Below, piece by piece: positions 1 to 6,826 of a stretch of DNA of 7,453 nt (within the stretch, counting starts at the first letter, position 1; the number at the start of each line of letters is the position of its first letter). The notes below the pieces were generated by a model. The model saw only the letters and a program-made list of their open reading frames with translations, was not told where the DNA came from and ran no database searches. The position numbers were made by a program, and so were the translations under genes. Location: the NCBI GenBank assembly GCA_021823635.1, contig JAKANT010000071.1, positions 1 to 7,453 on the forward strand, read 5' to 3'. This stretch comes from Pseudomonadota bacterium. Its GTDB lineage: Bacteria > Pseudomonadota > Gammaproteobacteria > Burkholderiales > Burkholderiaceae_F.

Positions 1-1350
1 GGCTTCACGCACGTGGAGCTGCTGCCGGTGACCGAGCATCCGTTCTACGGCTCGTGGGGCTACCAGTGCACCGGCTACTTCGCACCGACCGCCCGCTACG
101 GCACGCCGCAGGATTTCAAGTATTTCGTCGACGTGCTGCACCAGGCCGGCATCGGCGTGATCCTCGACTGGGTGCCGTCGCACTTTCCGGCCGACGCGCA
201 CGGACTGGCGCGTTTCGACGGCACGTTTCTTTACGAGCATCAGGACCCGCGCCAGGGCTTCCATCCCGAGTGGAACTCGTCGATCTTCAACTACGGCCGC
301 CACGAAGTACGGGCGTTTCTGCTGTCGAGCGCGCTTTTTTGGCTCGACGAGTATCACATCGACGGGCTGCGCGTCGATGCGGTGGCGTCGATGCTGTATC
401 TGGATTACGCGCGCAAGGCGGGCGAATGGATCCCGAACCGCTACGGCGGGCGCGAGAACCTGGAGGCGATCGAGTTTCTGCGCATGCTCAACGTGGCCGC
501 CTACCGCGACCACCCGGACGTGCAACTGATCGCGGAGGAATCGACCGCATGGCCGATGGTGTCGCGGCCGGTGTATCTGGGCGGCCTGGGCTTCGGGCTG
601 AAGTGGAACATGGGCTGGATGCACGACACGCTCGCCTACTTCAAGCACGATCCGGTGTATCGCCGCTACCACCACGACAAGCTGACTTTCTCGCTGCTGT
701 ACGCGTTTCACGAAAACTTCGTGCTGCCGCTGTCGCACGACGAAGTGGTGCACGGCAAGGGCTCGCTGATCGGCCGCATGCCGGGCGACGCCTGGCAGCA
801 GTTCGCCAACCTGCGGCTGTTGTTCGGCTACCTGTGGACGCACCCGGGCAAGAAGCTGCTGTTCATGGGCGGCGAATTCGGCCAGCGGCCGGAGTGGAAC
901 CACGATGCCGCGCTCGAGTGGTTCGTGCTCGAGCACCCCGAACACGCCGGCGTACGGCGCTGGGTCGCGGATCTGAACCGCGTCTACCGCAGCGAGCCGG
1001 CGCTGCATCAGATCGATTTCGATGCGCGCGGCTTCGAGTGGATCGACTGCGACGACCGCGACGCGAGCGTGCTGTCCTTCCTGCGCCGCGCCGCCGACGG
1101 CGGCACCGTGGCGGTGGTGTGCAACTTCACGCCGGTGCCTCGCCACGGCTACCGAATCGGCGTGCCGGTCGGCGGCCGCTGGCGCGAGCTGCTCAACAGC
1201 GACGCGCGCGAATACGGCGGCAGCGGCCTCGGTAATGGCGGCAGCGTCGTGGCGTCGGCAGTTCCGGCGCACGGACGGCCGTTTTCGCTGACGCTCACGC
1301 TGCCGCCGCTGGCGGCGCTGCTGCTGAAGCCGGAGGCCGCGGATGGGTGA
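1..1350 (+). CDS. glgB: 1,4-alpha-glucan branching enzyme GlgB, 5'-truncated by the window edge (last 449 residues)
   Basis: GlgB (GH13) cuts an alpha-1,4 glucan chain and rejoins it through an alpha-1,6 bond, making the branches of glycogen in the cytoplasm. The reading frame is open from base 1 (GFTHVELLPVTEHPFYGSWG), so the GTG at 13 is an internal valine codon, not a start. All four GH13 signatures are visible, numbered from window residue 1: region I DWVPSHF (D56), region II GLRVDAV (nucleophile D126), region III IAEES (acid/base E179) and region IV LSHDEVVHGK (D247). Their spacing of 53 and 121 residues equals that of the E. coli catalytic residues D405/E458/D526, so about 279 N-terminal residues (N domain and CBM48) lie outside the window. 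A C-terminal beta domain follows, ending LLLKPEAADG. The stop overlaps the glgX start by 8 nt. No frameshift or missing catalytic residue is seen. Confidence 0.97.
   Translation, partial: GFTHVELLPVTEHPFYGSWGYQCTGYFAPTARYGTPQDFKYFVDVLHQAGIGVILDWVPSHFPADAHGLARFDGTFLYEHQDPRQGFHPEWNSSIFNYGRHEVRAFLLSSALFWLDEYHIDGLRVDAVASMLYLDYARKAGEWIPNRYGGRENLEAIEFLRMLNVAAYRDHPDVQLIAEESTAWPMVSRPVYLGGLGFGLKWNMGWMHDTLAYFKHDPVYRRYHHDKLTFSLLYAFHENFVLPLSHDEVVHGKGSLIGRMPGDAWQQFANLRLLFGYLWTHPGKKLLFMGGEFGQRPEWNHDAALEWFVLEHPEHAGVRRWVADLNRVYRSEPALHQIDFDARGFEWIDCDDRDASVLSFLRRAADGGTVAVVCNFTPVPRHGYRIGVPVGGRWRELLNSDAREYGGSGLGNGGSVVASAVPAHGRPFSLTLTLPPLAALLLKPEAADG
1332..1350 (+). promoter_or_regulatory. glgX Shine-Dalgarno and glgB/glgX coupling junction
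   Basis: GGAGG at 1332-1336 lies 6 nt before the ATG at 1343, all inside the end of glgB. The glgX start and glgB stop are interleaved as ATGGGTGA (1343-1350). This site fixes the glgX start and is the usual form of a translationally coupled junction. Coupling itself is inferred. Confidence 0.75.
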
Positions 1351-3460
1351 AGCGGCCGCCCTGCGGCCGGGCCGGCCGTATCCGCTCGGCGCCACACTGC
1401 ACGAAGACGGCGTGAACTTCGCGCTGTTCTCGCAGCACGCCGAGGCGGTGGAGCTGTGCCTGTTCGATGCGAGCGGCCGGCACGAACTGCGGCGCATCGC
1501 GCTGCCGGAATGCACCGACGGCGTCTGGCACGGCCATCTCGCGGGCGCGACGGCGGGCGTCGTGTACGGCTATCGCGTGCATGGGCCCTACCGGCCGCAC
1601 GACGGCCACCGCTTCAATCCGCACAAGCTGCTGCTCGACCCCTACGCACGGCAACTGGTCGGCGCGCTGCACTGGAGCGACGCGCTGTACGGCTACGAAG
1701 CGGGCCACGTGCGCGAAGACCTGTCGTTCGACACGCGCGACAGCGCGCCGTGCGTGCCGAAGTGCCGCGTCGTCGAGTCTGCGTTCGATTGGGGCGAGGA
1801 CGCGCCACCGGCCACGCCGTGGCGCGACACGCTGATCTACGAAGCGCACGTGCGCGGGCTGACGATGCGGCATCCGCAGGTACCGCCGCCGCTGCGCGGC
1901 ACCTACGCGGGGCTCGCCAGTGCGCCGGTCATCGAACACCTGCGGCGGCTCGGCGTGACCGCCCTCGAGCTGCTGCCGGTGCACGCGGTGCTGCACGAGC
2001 GGCGCCTGGTCGAAAGCGGGCGCGTCAACTATTGGGGCTACAACCCGCTTGCCTTCTGCGCTCCCGAGCCGCGCTATGCGGCCGGAGCCGATCCGGTCAC
2101 CGAATTCAAGGCCATGGTCAAGGCGCTGCACGCCGCCGGCATCGAAGTGATCCTCGACGTCGTCTACAACCACACCGGCGAGGGCGACCGGCTCGGCCCC
2201 ACGGTGTGCTGGCGCGGCATCGACAACGCCGCCTATTACCGGCTGCGCGAGGCGGACCGCCGCGATTACGTCGACTTCACCGGCTGCGGCAACACGCTGA
2301 ACGTCGCCCACCCGCGCGTGCTGCAATCGGTGCTGGATTCGCTGCGCGCCTGGGTCACCGAGTTTCATGTGGACGGCTTCCGCTTCGACCTGGCCACGGC
2401 GCTTGCGCGCGGTGCGCACGGCTTCGAGCCCGCCGGCGCCTTCCTCGCCGCCGTCGCGCAGGATCCGGTGCTCGCACGCGTGAAGCTGATCGCCGAGCCG
2501 TGGGATCTCGGGGCGGACGGCCACCGCCTCGGGCGCTTTCCGCCCGGCTGGGCCGAATGGAACGACCGCTACCGCGACGCGATGCGCGCGTTCTGGCGCG
2601 GCGATGCGGGGCTGGCCGGCGAGTTCGCGCGCAGGCTCACCGGTTCGGCCGACCTGTTCGCGCACGCCGGCCGGCGACCGCAGGCAGCCGTCAACTACGT
2701 GACCGCGCACGACGGCTTCACGCTGCGCGACCTGGTGTCGTACGAGCGCAAGCACAACGAGGCGAACGGCGAAGACAACCGCGACGGCCACGACAACAAC
2801 CTGTCGTGCAACTACGGCGTCGAGGGGCCGACCGACGATGCGCGGATCAACCGCCTGCGCGCGCAGCAGCAGCGCAACTTGATCGCCACGCTGCTGCTGT
2901 CGCAAGGCGTGCCGATGATCCTCGGCGGCGACGAGATCGGCCGCACGCAGCGCGGCAACAACAACGCCTACTGCCAGGACGACGAGACGAGCTGGCTCGA
3001 CTGGGCGCTCGACGCCGAGCGCGAAGGGCTGCTCGCGTTCGTGTGCTGGGTCGCCGCGCTGCGCCGCGCGCATCCGAGCCTGCGCCGGCGCGCGTTCTTG
3101 CGCGATGGCGACATCGCCTGGCGGCGGCCCGACGGCGCGCCGATGACGACGTCCGACTGGGAGGCGCCCGCGACGCGCGCACTCGCGGTATGGCTTGCGG
3201 GCGCCGACCTGCGCGAGCGCGGACCGCGCGGCGAGACGCTTTGCGACGACGACCTGTTGCTGCTGATCAACGCGCATTCCGAGCCGCGCGACTTCTGCCT
3301 GCCCGCTGTATCGGGCGGAAGAGCCTGGCGGGTCGAGTTCGACACCGCGCGCGACGACGGGCTGCGCTCGGTGCCGGTGGCCGGTGACGCATACCGTCTG
3401 GCGGCGCGCGCGCTGGCGTTGCTGGTGGCCGCGCCGGAAGTGGAGCGCCGCGATGGATGA
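1343..3460 (+). CDS. glgX: Glycogen debranching enzyme GlgX (isoamylase type)
   Basis: GlgX (GH13, isoamylase/GlgX subfamily) hydrolyses alpha-1,6 branch links of glycogen limit dextrins, releasing short malto-oligosaccharides in the cytoplasm. The 705-residue protein is a little longer than E. coli GlgX (657). An N-terminal CBM48-like beta domain starts at about residue 9 (YPLGATLHEDGVNFALFS). The catalytic barrel carries region I LDVVYNHTGEG (D272, H277), region II GFRFDLA (nucleophile D349), region III LIAEPWDLG (acid/base E385) and region IV TAHDGFTLRDL (D457). The family-typical stretches NGEDNRDGHDNNLSCNYG and GGDEIGRTQRGNNNAYCQDD follow, then a C-terminal beta domain. The ATG at 1343 is chosen for its GGAGG site and the 8-nt overlap with glgB. 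It also overlaps malQ by 8 nt, so it sits inside one operon. TreX-like archaeal/actinobacterial debranching enzymes are close relatives, but the context favours GlgX. Confidence 0.97.
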   Translation: MGEAAALRPGRPYPLGATLHEDGVNFALFSQHAEAVELCLFDASGRHELRRIALPECTDGVWHGHLAGATAGVVYGYRVHGPYRPHDGHRFNPHKLLLDPYARQLVGALHWSDALYGYEAGHVREDLSFDTRDSAPCVPKCRVVESAFDWGEDAPPATPWRDTLIYEAHVRGLTMRHPQVPPPLRGTYAGLASAPVIEHLRRLGVTALELLPVHAVLHERRLVESGRVNYWGYNPLAFCAPEPRYAAGADPVTEFKAMVKALHAAGIEVILDVVYNHTGEGDRLGPTVCWRGIDNAAYYRLREADRRDYVDFTGCGNTLNVAHPRVLQSVLDSLRAWVTEFHVDGFRFDLATALARGAHGFEPAGAFLAAVAQDPVLARVKLIAEPWDLGADGHRLGRFPPGWAEWNDRYRDAMRAFWRGDAGLAGEFARRLTGSADLFAHAGRRPQAAVNYVTAHDGFTLRDLVSYERKHNEANGEDNRDGHDNNLSCNYGVEGPTDDARINRLRAQQQRNLIATLLLSQGVPMILGGDEIGRTQRGNNNAYCQDDETSWLDWALDAEREGLLAFVCWVAALRRAHPSLRRRAFLRDGDIAWRRPDGAPMTTSDWEAPATRALAVWLAGADLRERGPRGETLCDDDLLLLINAHSEPRDFCLPAVSGGRAWRVEFDTARDDGLRSVPVAGDAYRLAARALALLVAAPEVERRDG
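3442..3460 (+). promoter_or_regulatory. malQ Shine-Dalgarno and glgX/malQ coupling junction
   Basis: GGAG at 3442-3445 lies 7 nt before the ATG at 3453, within the end of glgX. The malQ start and glgX stop interleave as ATGGATGA (3453-3460), the same 8-nt overlap as at the previous junction. The site selects 3453 over the in-frame upstream GTG at 3384, which would add 23 residues rich in Arg and Trp and unlike the family. Confidence 0.75.
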
Positions 3461-5297
3461 GTCGCTCGCGCAGCGCGCCGCCGCGTGCGGCATCGAGCCC
3501 GGCTACCACGACATCTGGGGCCGGTGGCGCGAGGCGAGCGACCAGACCGTGCGCGCGCTGCTGGCGGTGCTGGCAGTCGACCCGGGGGCGCCGGCCGCCG
3601 ATGAGGCGATGCCGCCCGCCGTGCCGCCGTGCCACTGGCCGCCCGCGCTCGAGCAGGGCCGCCGCGTCTGGGGCTTCGCCGTGCAGCTGTACGCGCTGCG
3701 CTCGGCGCGCAACTGGGGCATCGGCGACTTCACCGATCTGACGGCGCTGCTGGAACTGGCGGCGCGCCATGGTGCGGATCTGGTCGGCGTCAATCCGCTG
3801 CACGCGCTGTTTGCGCACGACGCGCGCCACTGCAGCCCTTATGCGCCGTCGAGCCGCCGCTTCCTGAACGTGCTGTACGTGGACGTGGAAGCGGTGCCCG
3901 AGTTTGCCGCCAGCGCGCCGGCGCGCGCGCTCGTCGGGTCGGCGGCGTTTCAGGCGCGGCTGCGCGCGCTGCGCGCGGCGATGCACGTCGATTACGAGGG
4001 CGTGCGCGCGGCGAAGTTCGAACTCTTCGAACGGCTGTTCGCGGCCCTGCGCGACAACCCGGCCCGCGGCGCCGAGTTCGAGGCGTTCAAACGCGCGGGC
4101 GGCGAGCCGCTTTACCGGCATGCGCTGTTCGAGGCGCTGCAGGAGCACCTGTACGCGCGCGATCCGGCCTGCTGGGGCTGGCCGAACTGGCCGCCGGCCT
4201 ATCGCGATCCGGCCGCGCCCGCGGTGGCGGACTTCGCGCGCGCGCACCGCGATCGCATCGACTTCTACGCGTACCTGCAGTGGCTGGCCGACGCACAGCT
4301 CGCCGCGGCGGCGGCGCGCTCGCGCGCGCTCGGCATGGCCATTGGGCTGTATGCGGACCTCGCGGTCGGGGTGGACGCCAACGGCGCGGATGTCTGGGCC
4401 GAACGCGAGCTTTACGCGCACGGACTGCGCATCGGCGCACCGCCGGACGATTTCAACCCGCGCGGTCAGGACTGGGGCCTGTTGCCCTGGCGGCCGCAGC
4501 GGCTGCACGCCGCCGCCTGCGCGCCATTCGTCGATGTCCTGCGCGCCAACATGCGGCACGCGGGCGCGCTGCGCATCGACCACGTGATGGGGCTGCGGCG
4601 GCTGTATCTGATTCCGGCCGGCGCGCAGGCCACCGACGGCGCGTACGTTCGCTATCCGTTTGGCGCGCTGCTGGCGGCGGTCGCGACCGAGAGCCGGCTT
4701 CACCGGTGCCTGGTGATCGGCGAAGACCTCGGCACGGTGCCGGACGAAGTGCGCGCCGCACTGGCCGCCGCGCGCGCCCTTTCGTACCGGGTGCTTTACT
4801 TCGAGCGCGACGCCGAGGGCGGCTTTCGCGCTGCCGATGCCTTTCCGCCGGCAGCGGTGGCCACCGTCAGCACGCACGATCTGCCGACGCTCGCCGGCTG
4901 GTGGGAGGAGCGCGACCTGGCGCTGCGCGAGGCGCTCGGCCTGTGGCCCGATATGGCCTTTGCCGCCGCGCAGCGGACGGCGCGCGCGCGCGACCGCGCG
5001 CTGCTGGTCGAGCGGCTGAAGCGCGAAGGGCTGCTGGCGCAGGACTACGCCGCGCCGGCGGCGTTCGACGATGCGCTGGCGTTGGCCGTCCATGCGCACC
5101 TGGCGCGCACGCCTTCGGCGATCGCGGTCGTGCAGCCGGAGGACGTGTTCGGCGAGCGCGATCAGGCCAACGTGCCGGGCACGGTCGATGCGTACCCGAA
5201 CTGGCGGCGCAAGATCGCGCCGGCGCTGGAGCGCTGGGCCGATGATCCGCGTTTGCGCGCCTGCGCCGAGGCGTTCGCGGCGGCGCGGCCGCGTTGA
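3453..5297 (+). CDS. malQ: 4-alpha-glucanotransferase (amylomaltase, GH77)
   Basis: MalQ moves alpha-1,4 glucan segments between malto-oligosaccharides, releasing glucose and making longer chains that phosphorylases can use. The 614-residue protein begins MDESLAQRAAACGIEPGY. A short N-terminal region of about 75 residues precedes the GH77 hallmark QLYALRSARNWGIGDF (78-93). Other signatures are GLYADLAVGVDANGADVW, the nucleophile motif RIDHVMGL (D376), the acid/base motif GEDLGTVP (E424) and THDLPTLAGWW (D476), with YPNWRRK near the C terminus. The catalytic spacing of 48 and 100 residues matches E. coli MalQ (D448/E496/D548), but everything before the nucleophile is 72 residues shorter. The N-terminal domain is therefore reduced, though longer than in the minimal Thermus-type amylomaltase. 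It is last in the glgB-glgX-malQ run, and its stop is 10 nt from the stop of the opposing glk. Confidence 0.96.
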   Translation: MDESLAQRAAACGIEPGYHDIWGRWREASDQTVRALLAVLAVDPGAPAADEAMPPAVPPCHWPPALEQGRRVWGFAVQLYALRSARNWGIGDFTDLTALLELAARHGADLVGVNPLHALFAHDARHCSPYAPSSRRFLNVLYVDVEAVPEFAASAPARALVGSAAFQARLRALRAAMHVDYEGVRAAKFELFERLFAALRDNPARGAEFEAFKRAGGEPLYRHALFEALQEHLYARDPACWGWPNWPPAYRDPAAPAVADFARAHRDRIDFYAYLQWLADAQLAAAAARSRALGMAIGLYADLAVGVDANGADVWAERELYAHGLRIGAPPDDFNPRGQDWGLLPWRPQRLHAAACAPFVDVLRANMRHAGALRIDHVMGLRRLYLIPAGAQATDGAYVRYPFGALLAAVATESRLHRCLVIGEDLGTVPDEVRAALAAARALSYRVLYFERDAEGGFRAADAFPPAAVATVSTHDLPTLAGWWEERDLALREALGLWPDMAFAAAQRTARARDRALLVERLKREGLLAQDYAAPAAFDDALALAVHAHLARTPSAIAVVQPEDVFGERDQANVPGTVDAYPNWRRKIAPALERWADDPRLRACAEAFAAARPR

Positions 5298-5307
5298 ACC
5301 GAACCGC

Positions 5308-6324
5308 TTATCCGCGCGCGCCGACGGCGGGCACCGCGATGGTCCCCGCGGCGATGCGCATTAGCCCGCGCAGCGCGACGTCCGGCGCGCGCACGCGATA
5401 CACGGGCACGGCGGCAAGCGCCGCCGCGAAGCGGCCCTTGGCCGAAAACGCGTCGAGAAACGCCGCGGCATCGAAGGCGCGGTTAAGCCCCTCCAGCACG
5501 CCGCCGGTCAGATAGACGCTGCCGCGCGCGCCGAACGCGAGCACGAGGTCGCCGGCGAAGGCGCCGAGCAGGCGCGAGAACTCGCGCGCGGCGGCCAGCG
5601 CCTTTTCGTCGCCCGCGAGCGCGCGGCGCGCGACCTGCGCCGGTTCATCGAGGGTATCGACGCCGCGCAGCGTGGCGTCGATCAGCGCCAGCCCTTCGCC
5701 CGACAGCAGCCGCTCCCACGACGCGCGGCCGTAGCGCCGTGCGGCCGCGGCAGCCAGCGCTGCGCTGGCCGCATCCAACGGCGCGCAACCCATATGCCCG
5801 GCTTCGCTCGGCAGCACCTGCATCGCGCGCGCGCTGGCGTCGAGCACCGCCGCTGCCCCCAGTCCGGTGCCGGGGCCGATCGCCAGCGTTGGCCGCGGCT
5901 GCCCGCCAGGCGCCTGCAGCGCCTCGGCATCGCCCGCGGCGAGCGTCGTCACCCCCGCGGCGGCGGCGACGAAATCGTTCACGCAGGTCAGTTCGTCGAG
6001 GCCGAGCCGCTGCCGCAAGGCGGCGACGGAGAAGCGCCACGGGCGGTTGGTGAATTTCAGTTCGTCGCCGGCCACCGGCGACGCCAGCGCGAGAAGCGCG
6101 CGATTGCACGGCCGGTCCAGCTCGTTCTGATACGAAACGAGCAGCGCCTCGAGGCCGTCGAAATCGTCGTTGCGATAGCGGCGCGGGTGGATCAATCCGA
6201 GCGCGGGCAGCCAGGCCGCGAGCCGAGCGTATGTGCCGCCGATGTCGGCGAGCAGCCAACGCCGGCGCGAGCGTCGGACCGTGCGCGCTTCGTTCATGCG
6301 GCCAGTGTGCCATGCGCGCCGCAT
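5308..6324 (-). CDS. glk: Glucokinase (group B, Glk/PF02685 type)
   Basis: Glk phosphorylates glucose with ATP to glucose 6-phosphate in the cytoplasm, so it can pull in the glucose that MalQ and GlgX release. The 338 residues (E. coli Glk: 321) show the ATP phosphate motif LLADIGGTYAR (24-34), the catalytic pair N116-D117 in CVNDFVAAAAG, the glycine-rich GPGTGLGAA (150-158), the sugar-contacting SEAGH (E174, H177), WERLLSGEGL, and the C-terminal LTGGVLEGL and KGRF segments. The pattern is that of the E. coli-type enzyme rather than a ROK kinase; I see no ROK zinc-binding cysteine motif. The start is uncertain: ATG at 6324 has a weak GGAA about 6 nt upstream, while ATG at 6297 (MNEARTV, 329 aa) fits the family length better but has no visible ribosome site. 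Tyr32 stands where many relatives have Asn. It is convergent with malQ. Confidence 0.95.
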   Translation of the reverse strand: MRRAWHTGRMNEARTVRRSRRRWLLADIGGTYARLAAWLPALGLIHPRRYRNDDFDGLEALLVSYQNELDRPCNRALLALASPVAGDELKFTNRPWRFSVAALRQRLGLDELTCVNDFVAAAAGVTTLAAGDAEALQAPGGQPRPTLAIGPGTGLGAAAVLDASARAMQVLPSEAGHMGCAPLDAASAALAAAAARRYGRASWERLLSGEGLALIDATLRGVDTLDEPAQVARRALAGDEKALAAAREFSRLLGAFAGDLVLAFGARGSVYLTGGVLEGLNRAFDAAAFLDAFSAKGRFAAALAAVPVYRVRAPDVALRGLMRIAAGTIAVPAVGARG

Positions 6325-6346
6325 CGCGCGTTCCAGCGATCGCGAG

Positions 6347-6361
6347 CCTGCCTTCGGCAGG
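6347..6361. repeat. Inverted repeat, 6-bp arms, 3-nt spacer
   Basis: CCTGCC (6347-6352), TTC, then GGCAGG (6356-6361) form a perfect dyad 23 nt upstream of the longer glk start. No T-run follows on either strand, so it is not a typical terminator. It could be a protein-binding site or chance in GC-rich DNA. Confidence 0.4.
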
Positions 6362-6388
6362 TGCCGCCCTCACGCGGGCGCGCGCGCT

Positions 6389-6405
6389 GGCCGCATACTG
6401 CGGCC
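6389..6405. repeat. Inverted repeat, 7-bp arms, 3-nt spacer; candidate operator
   Basis: GGCCGCA (6389-6395), TAC, then TGCGGCC (6399-6405) form a perfect 17-bp dyad ending 21 nt before the VOC start. It surrounds the -10-like CATACT, a usual place for a repressor site. The operator role is inferred from position and symmetry only. Confidence 0.4.
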
Positions 6406-6416
6406 GTTGACGACGG

Positions 6417-6421
6417 GGAGG
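6417..6421 (+). promoter_or_regulatory. Strong Shine-Dalgarno of the VOC gene
   Basis: GGAGG inside the purine run GGGGAGGGA (6415-6423) lies 5 nt before the ATG at 6427. It decides this start although the same frame stays open far upstream, into the region antisense to glk, where the translation is shadow-like. Confidence 0.8.
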
Positions 6422-6426
6422 GAAGC

Positions 6427-6816
6427 ATGGACGTGTTCAAGACACACGGCGCGTTCTCCTGGAACGAGCTGTTGACGTGCGACCCGGAAGCGGCGCGCGC
6501 GTTCTACACCGCGCTGTTCGGCTGGGGCAGCAAGACGATGGACATGCCGCGCGGGGAGTACACCACGTTCCAGGTGGGCGAGACGTCGGTGGCGGGCATG
6601 ATGAAGATCCCGCCGGACGCCGCCGGCATGGCCCCCGCCTGGGGCAGTTACATCACGGTGGACGATGTCGAAGCGACCTGCCGGCGCGCGGTCGAACTGG
6701 GCGGCAAGGTGCTGGTGCCGGTGACCGAGGTGCCGTCGGTGGGCCGCATGGCCGTGCTGCAGGACCCGCAGGGCGTCGTGTTTTCCGTCATCACTTACGC
6801 GATGTCGAACGGCTAG
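6427..6816 (+). CDS. VOC-superfamily (glyoxalase/bleomycin-resistance-like) small protein
   Basis: This is a 129-residue single VOC module, the paired beta-alpha-beta-beta-beta fold of glyoxalase I, extradiol dioxygenases and bleomycin-resistance proteins. The first half opens GAFSWNELLTCDPEAARAFY with ALFGW (29-33), typical of the Cfp30B/27-kDa-antigen-like branch, many members of which have two such modules. The second half starts near W72/Y75 with YITVDDVEATCRRAVELGG and ends DPQGVVFSVI. In metal-dependent glyoxalase I enzymes a metal-binding glutamate comes four residues after the glycine of DPxG; here that place is Ser120. Glyoxalase I activity is therefore unlikely, and substrate and function are unknown. 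The start is fixed by a strong GGAGG. It is divergent from glk and convergent with the GNAT gene after a 10-nt gap. No signal peptide or membrane segment is seen. Confidence 0.9.
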   Translation: MDVFKTHGAFSWNELLTCDPEAARAFYTALFGWGSKTMDMPRGEYTTFQVGETSVAGMMKIPPDAAGMAPAWGSYITVDDVEATCRRAVELGGKVLVPVTEVPSVGRMAVLQDPQGVVFSVITYAMSNG

Positions 6817-6826
6817 CGCCGCGCCA

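Larger units (their letters stand above)
6325..6426. promoter_or_regulatory. Divergent intergenic region between glk and the VOC gene
   Basis: This 102-nt gap (129 nt if glk starts at 6297) must hold the promoters of both outward-facing genes. It contains two perfect inverted repeats, at 6347-6361 and 6389-6405. A -10-like CATACT (6394-6399, 4 of 6 consensus bases) would place a plus-strand transcript start near 6406, but no convincing -35 box lies at the right distance. On the minus strand no good promoter is visible. The promoter assignment is tentative. Confidence 0.45.

Noticed and set aside
1295..3493. Minus-strand open frame of 732 codons opposite glgX
   Set aside because: It runs across two gene junctions. 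Its translation is rich in Arg, Ala, Gln and Val with no family signature, as expected for an antisense frame of GC-rich coding DNA. glgX on the other strand is certain.
3267..5099. Minus-strand open frame of 610 codons opposite malQ
   Set aside because: Same shadow pattern: low-complexity Arg/Ala/Gln composition and no recognisable motif, opposite a clearly coding GH77 gene.
5320..5330. Dyad CGCCG-A-CGGCG near the malQ/glk junction as a terminator
   Set aside because: One-base spacer, no T-run, inside the glk coding region; best explained by codon use.
6336..6343. GCGATCGC palindrome, resembling the cyanobacterial HIP1 octamer
   Set aside because: A single copy in GC-rich DNA, and nothing else in the window suggests cyanobacteria.
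5794..6426. In-frame upstream extension of the VOC gene to 5794
   Set aside because: The extra part is antisense to glk and has shadow-like composition. The strong GGAGG before 6427 and the family N terminus support the short form.
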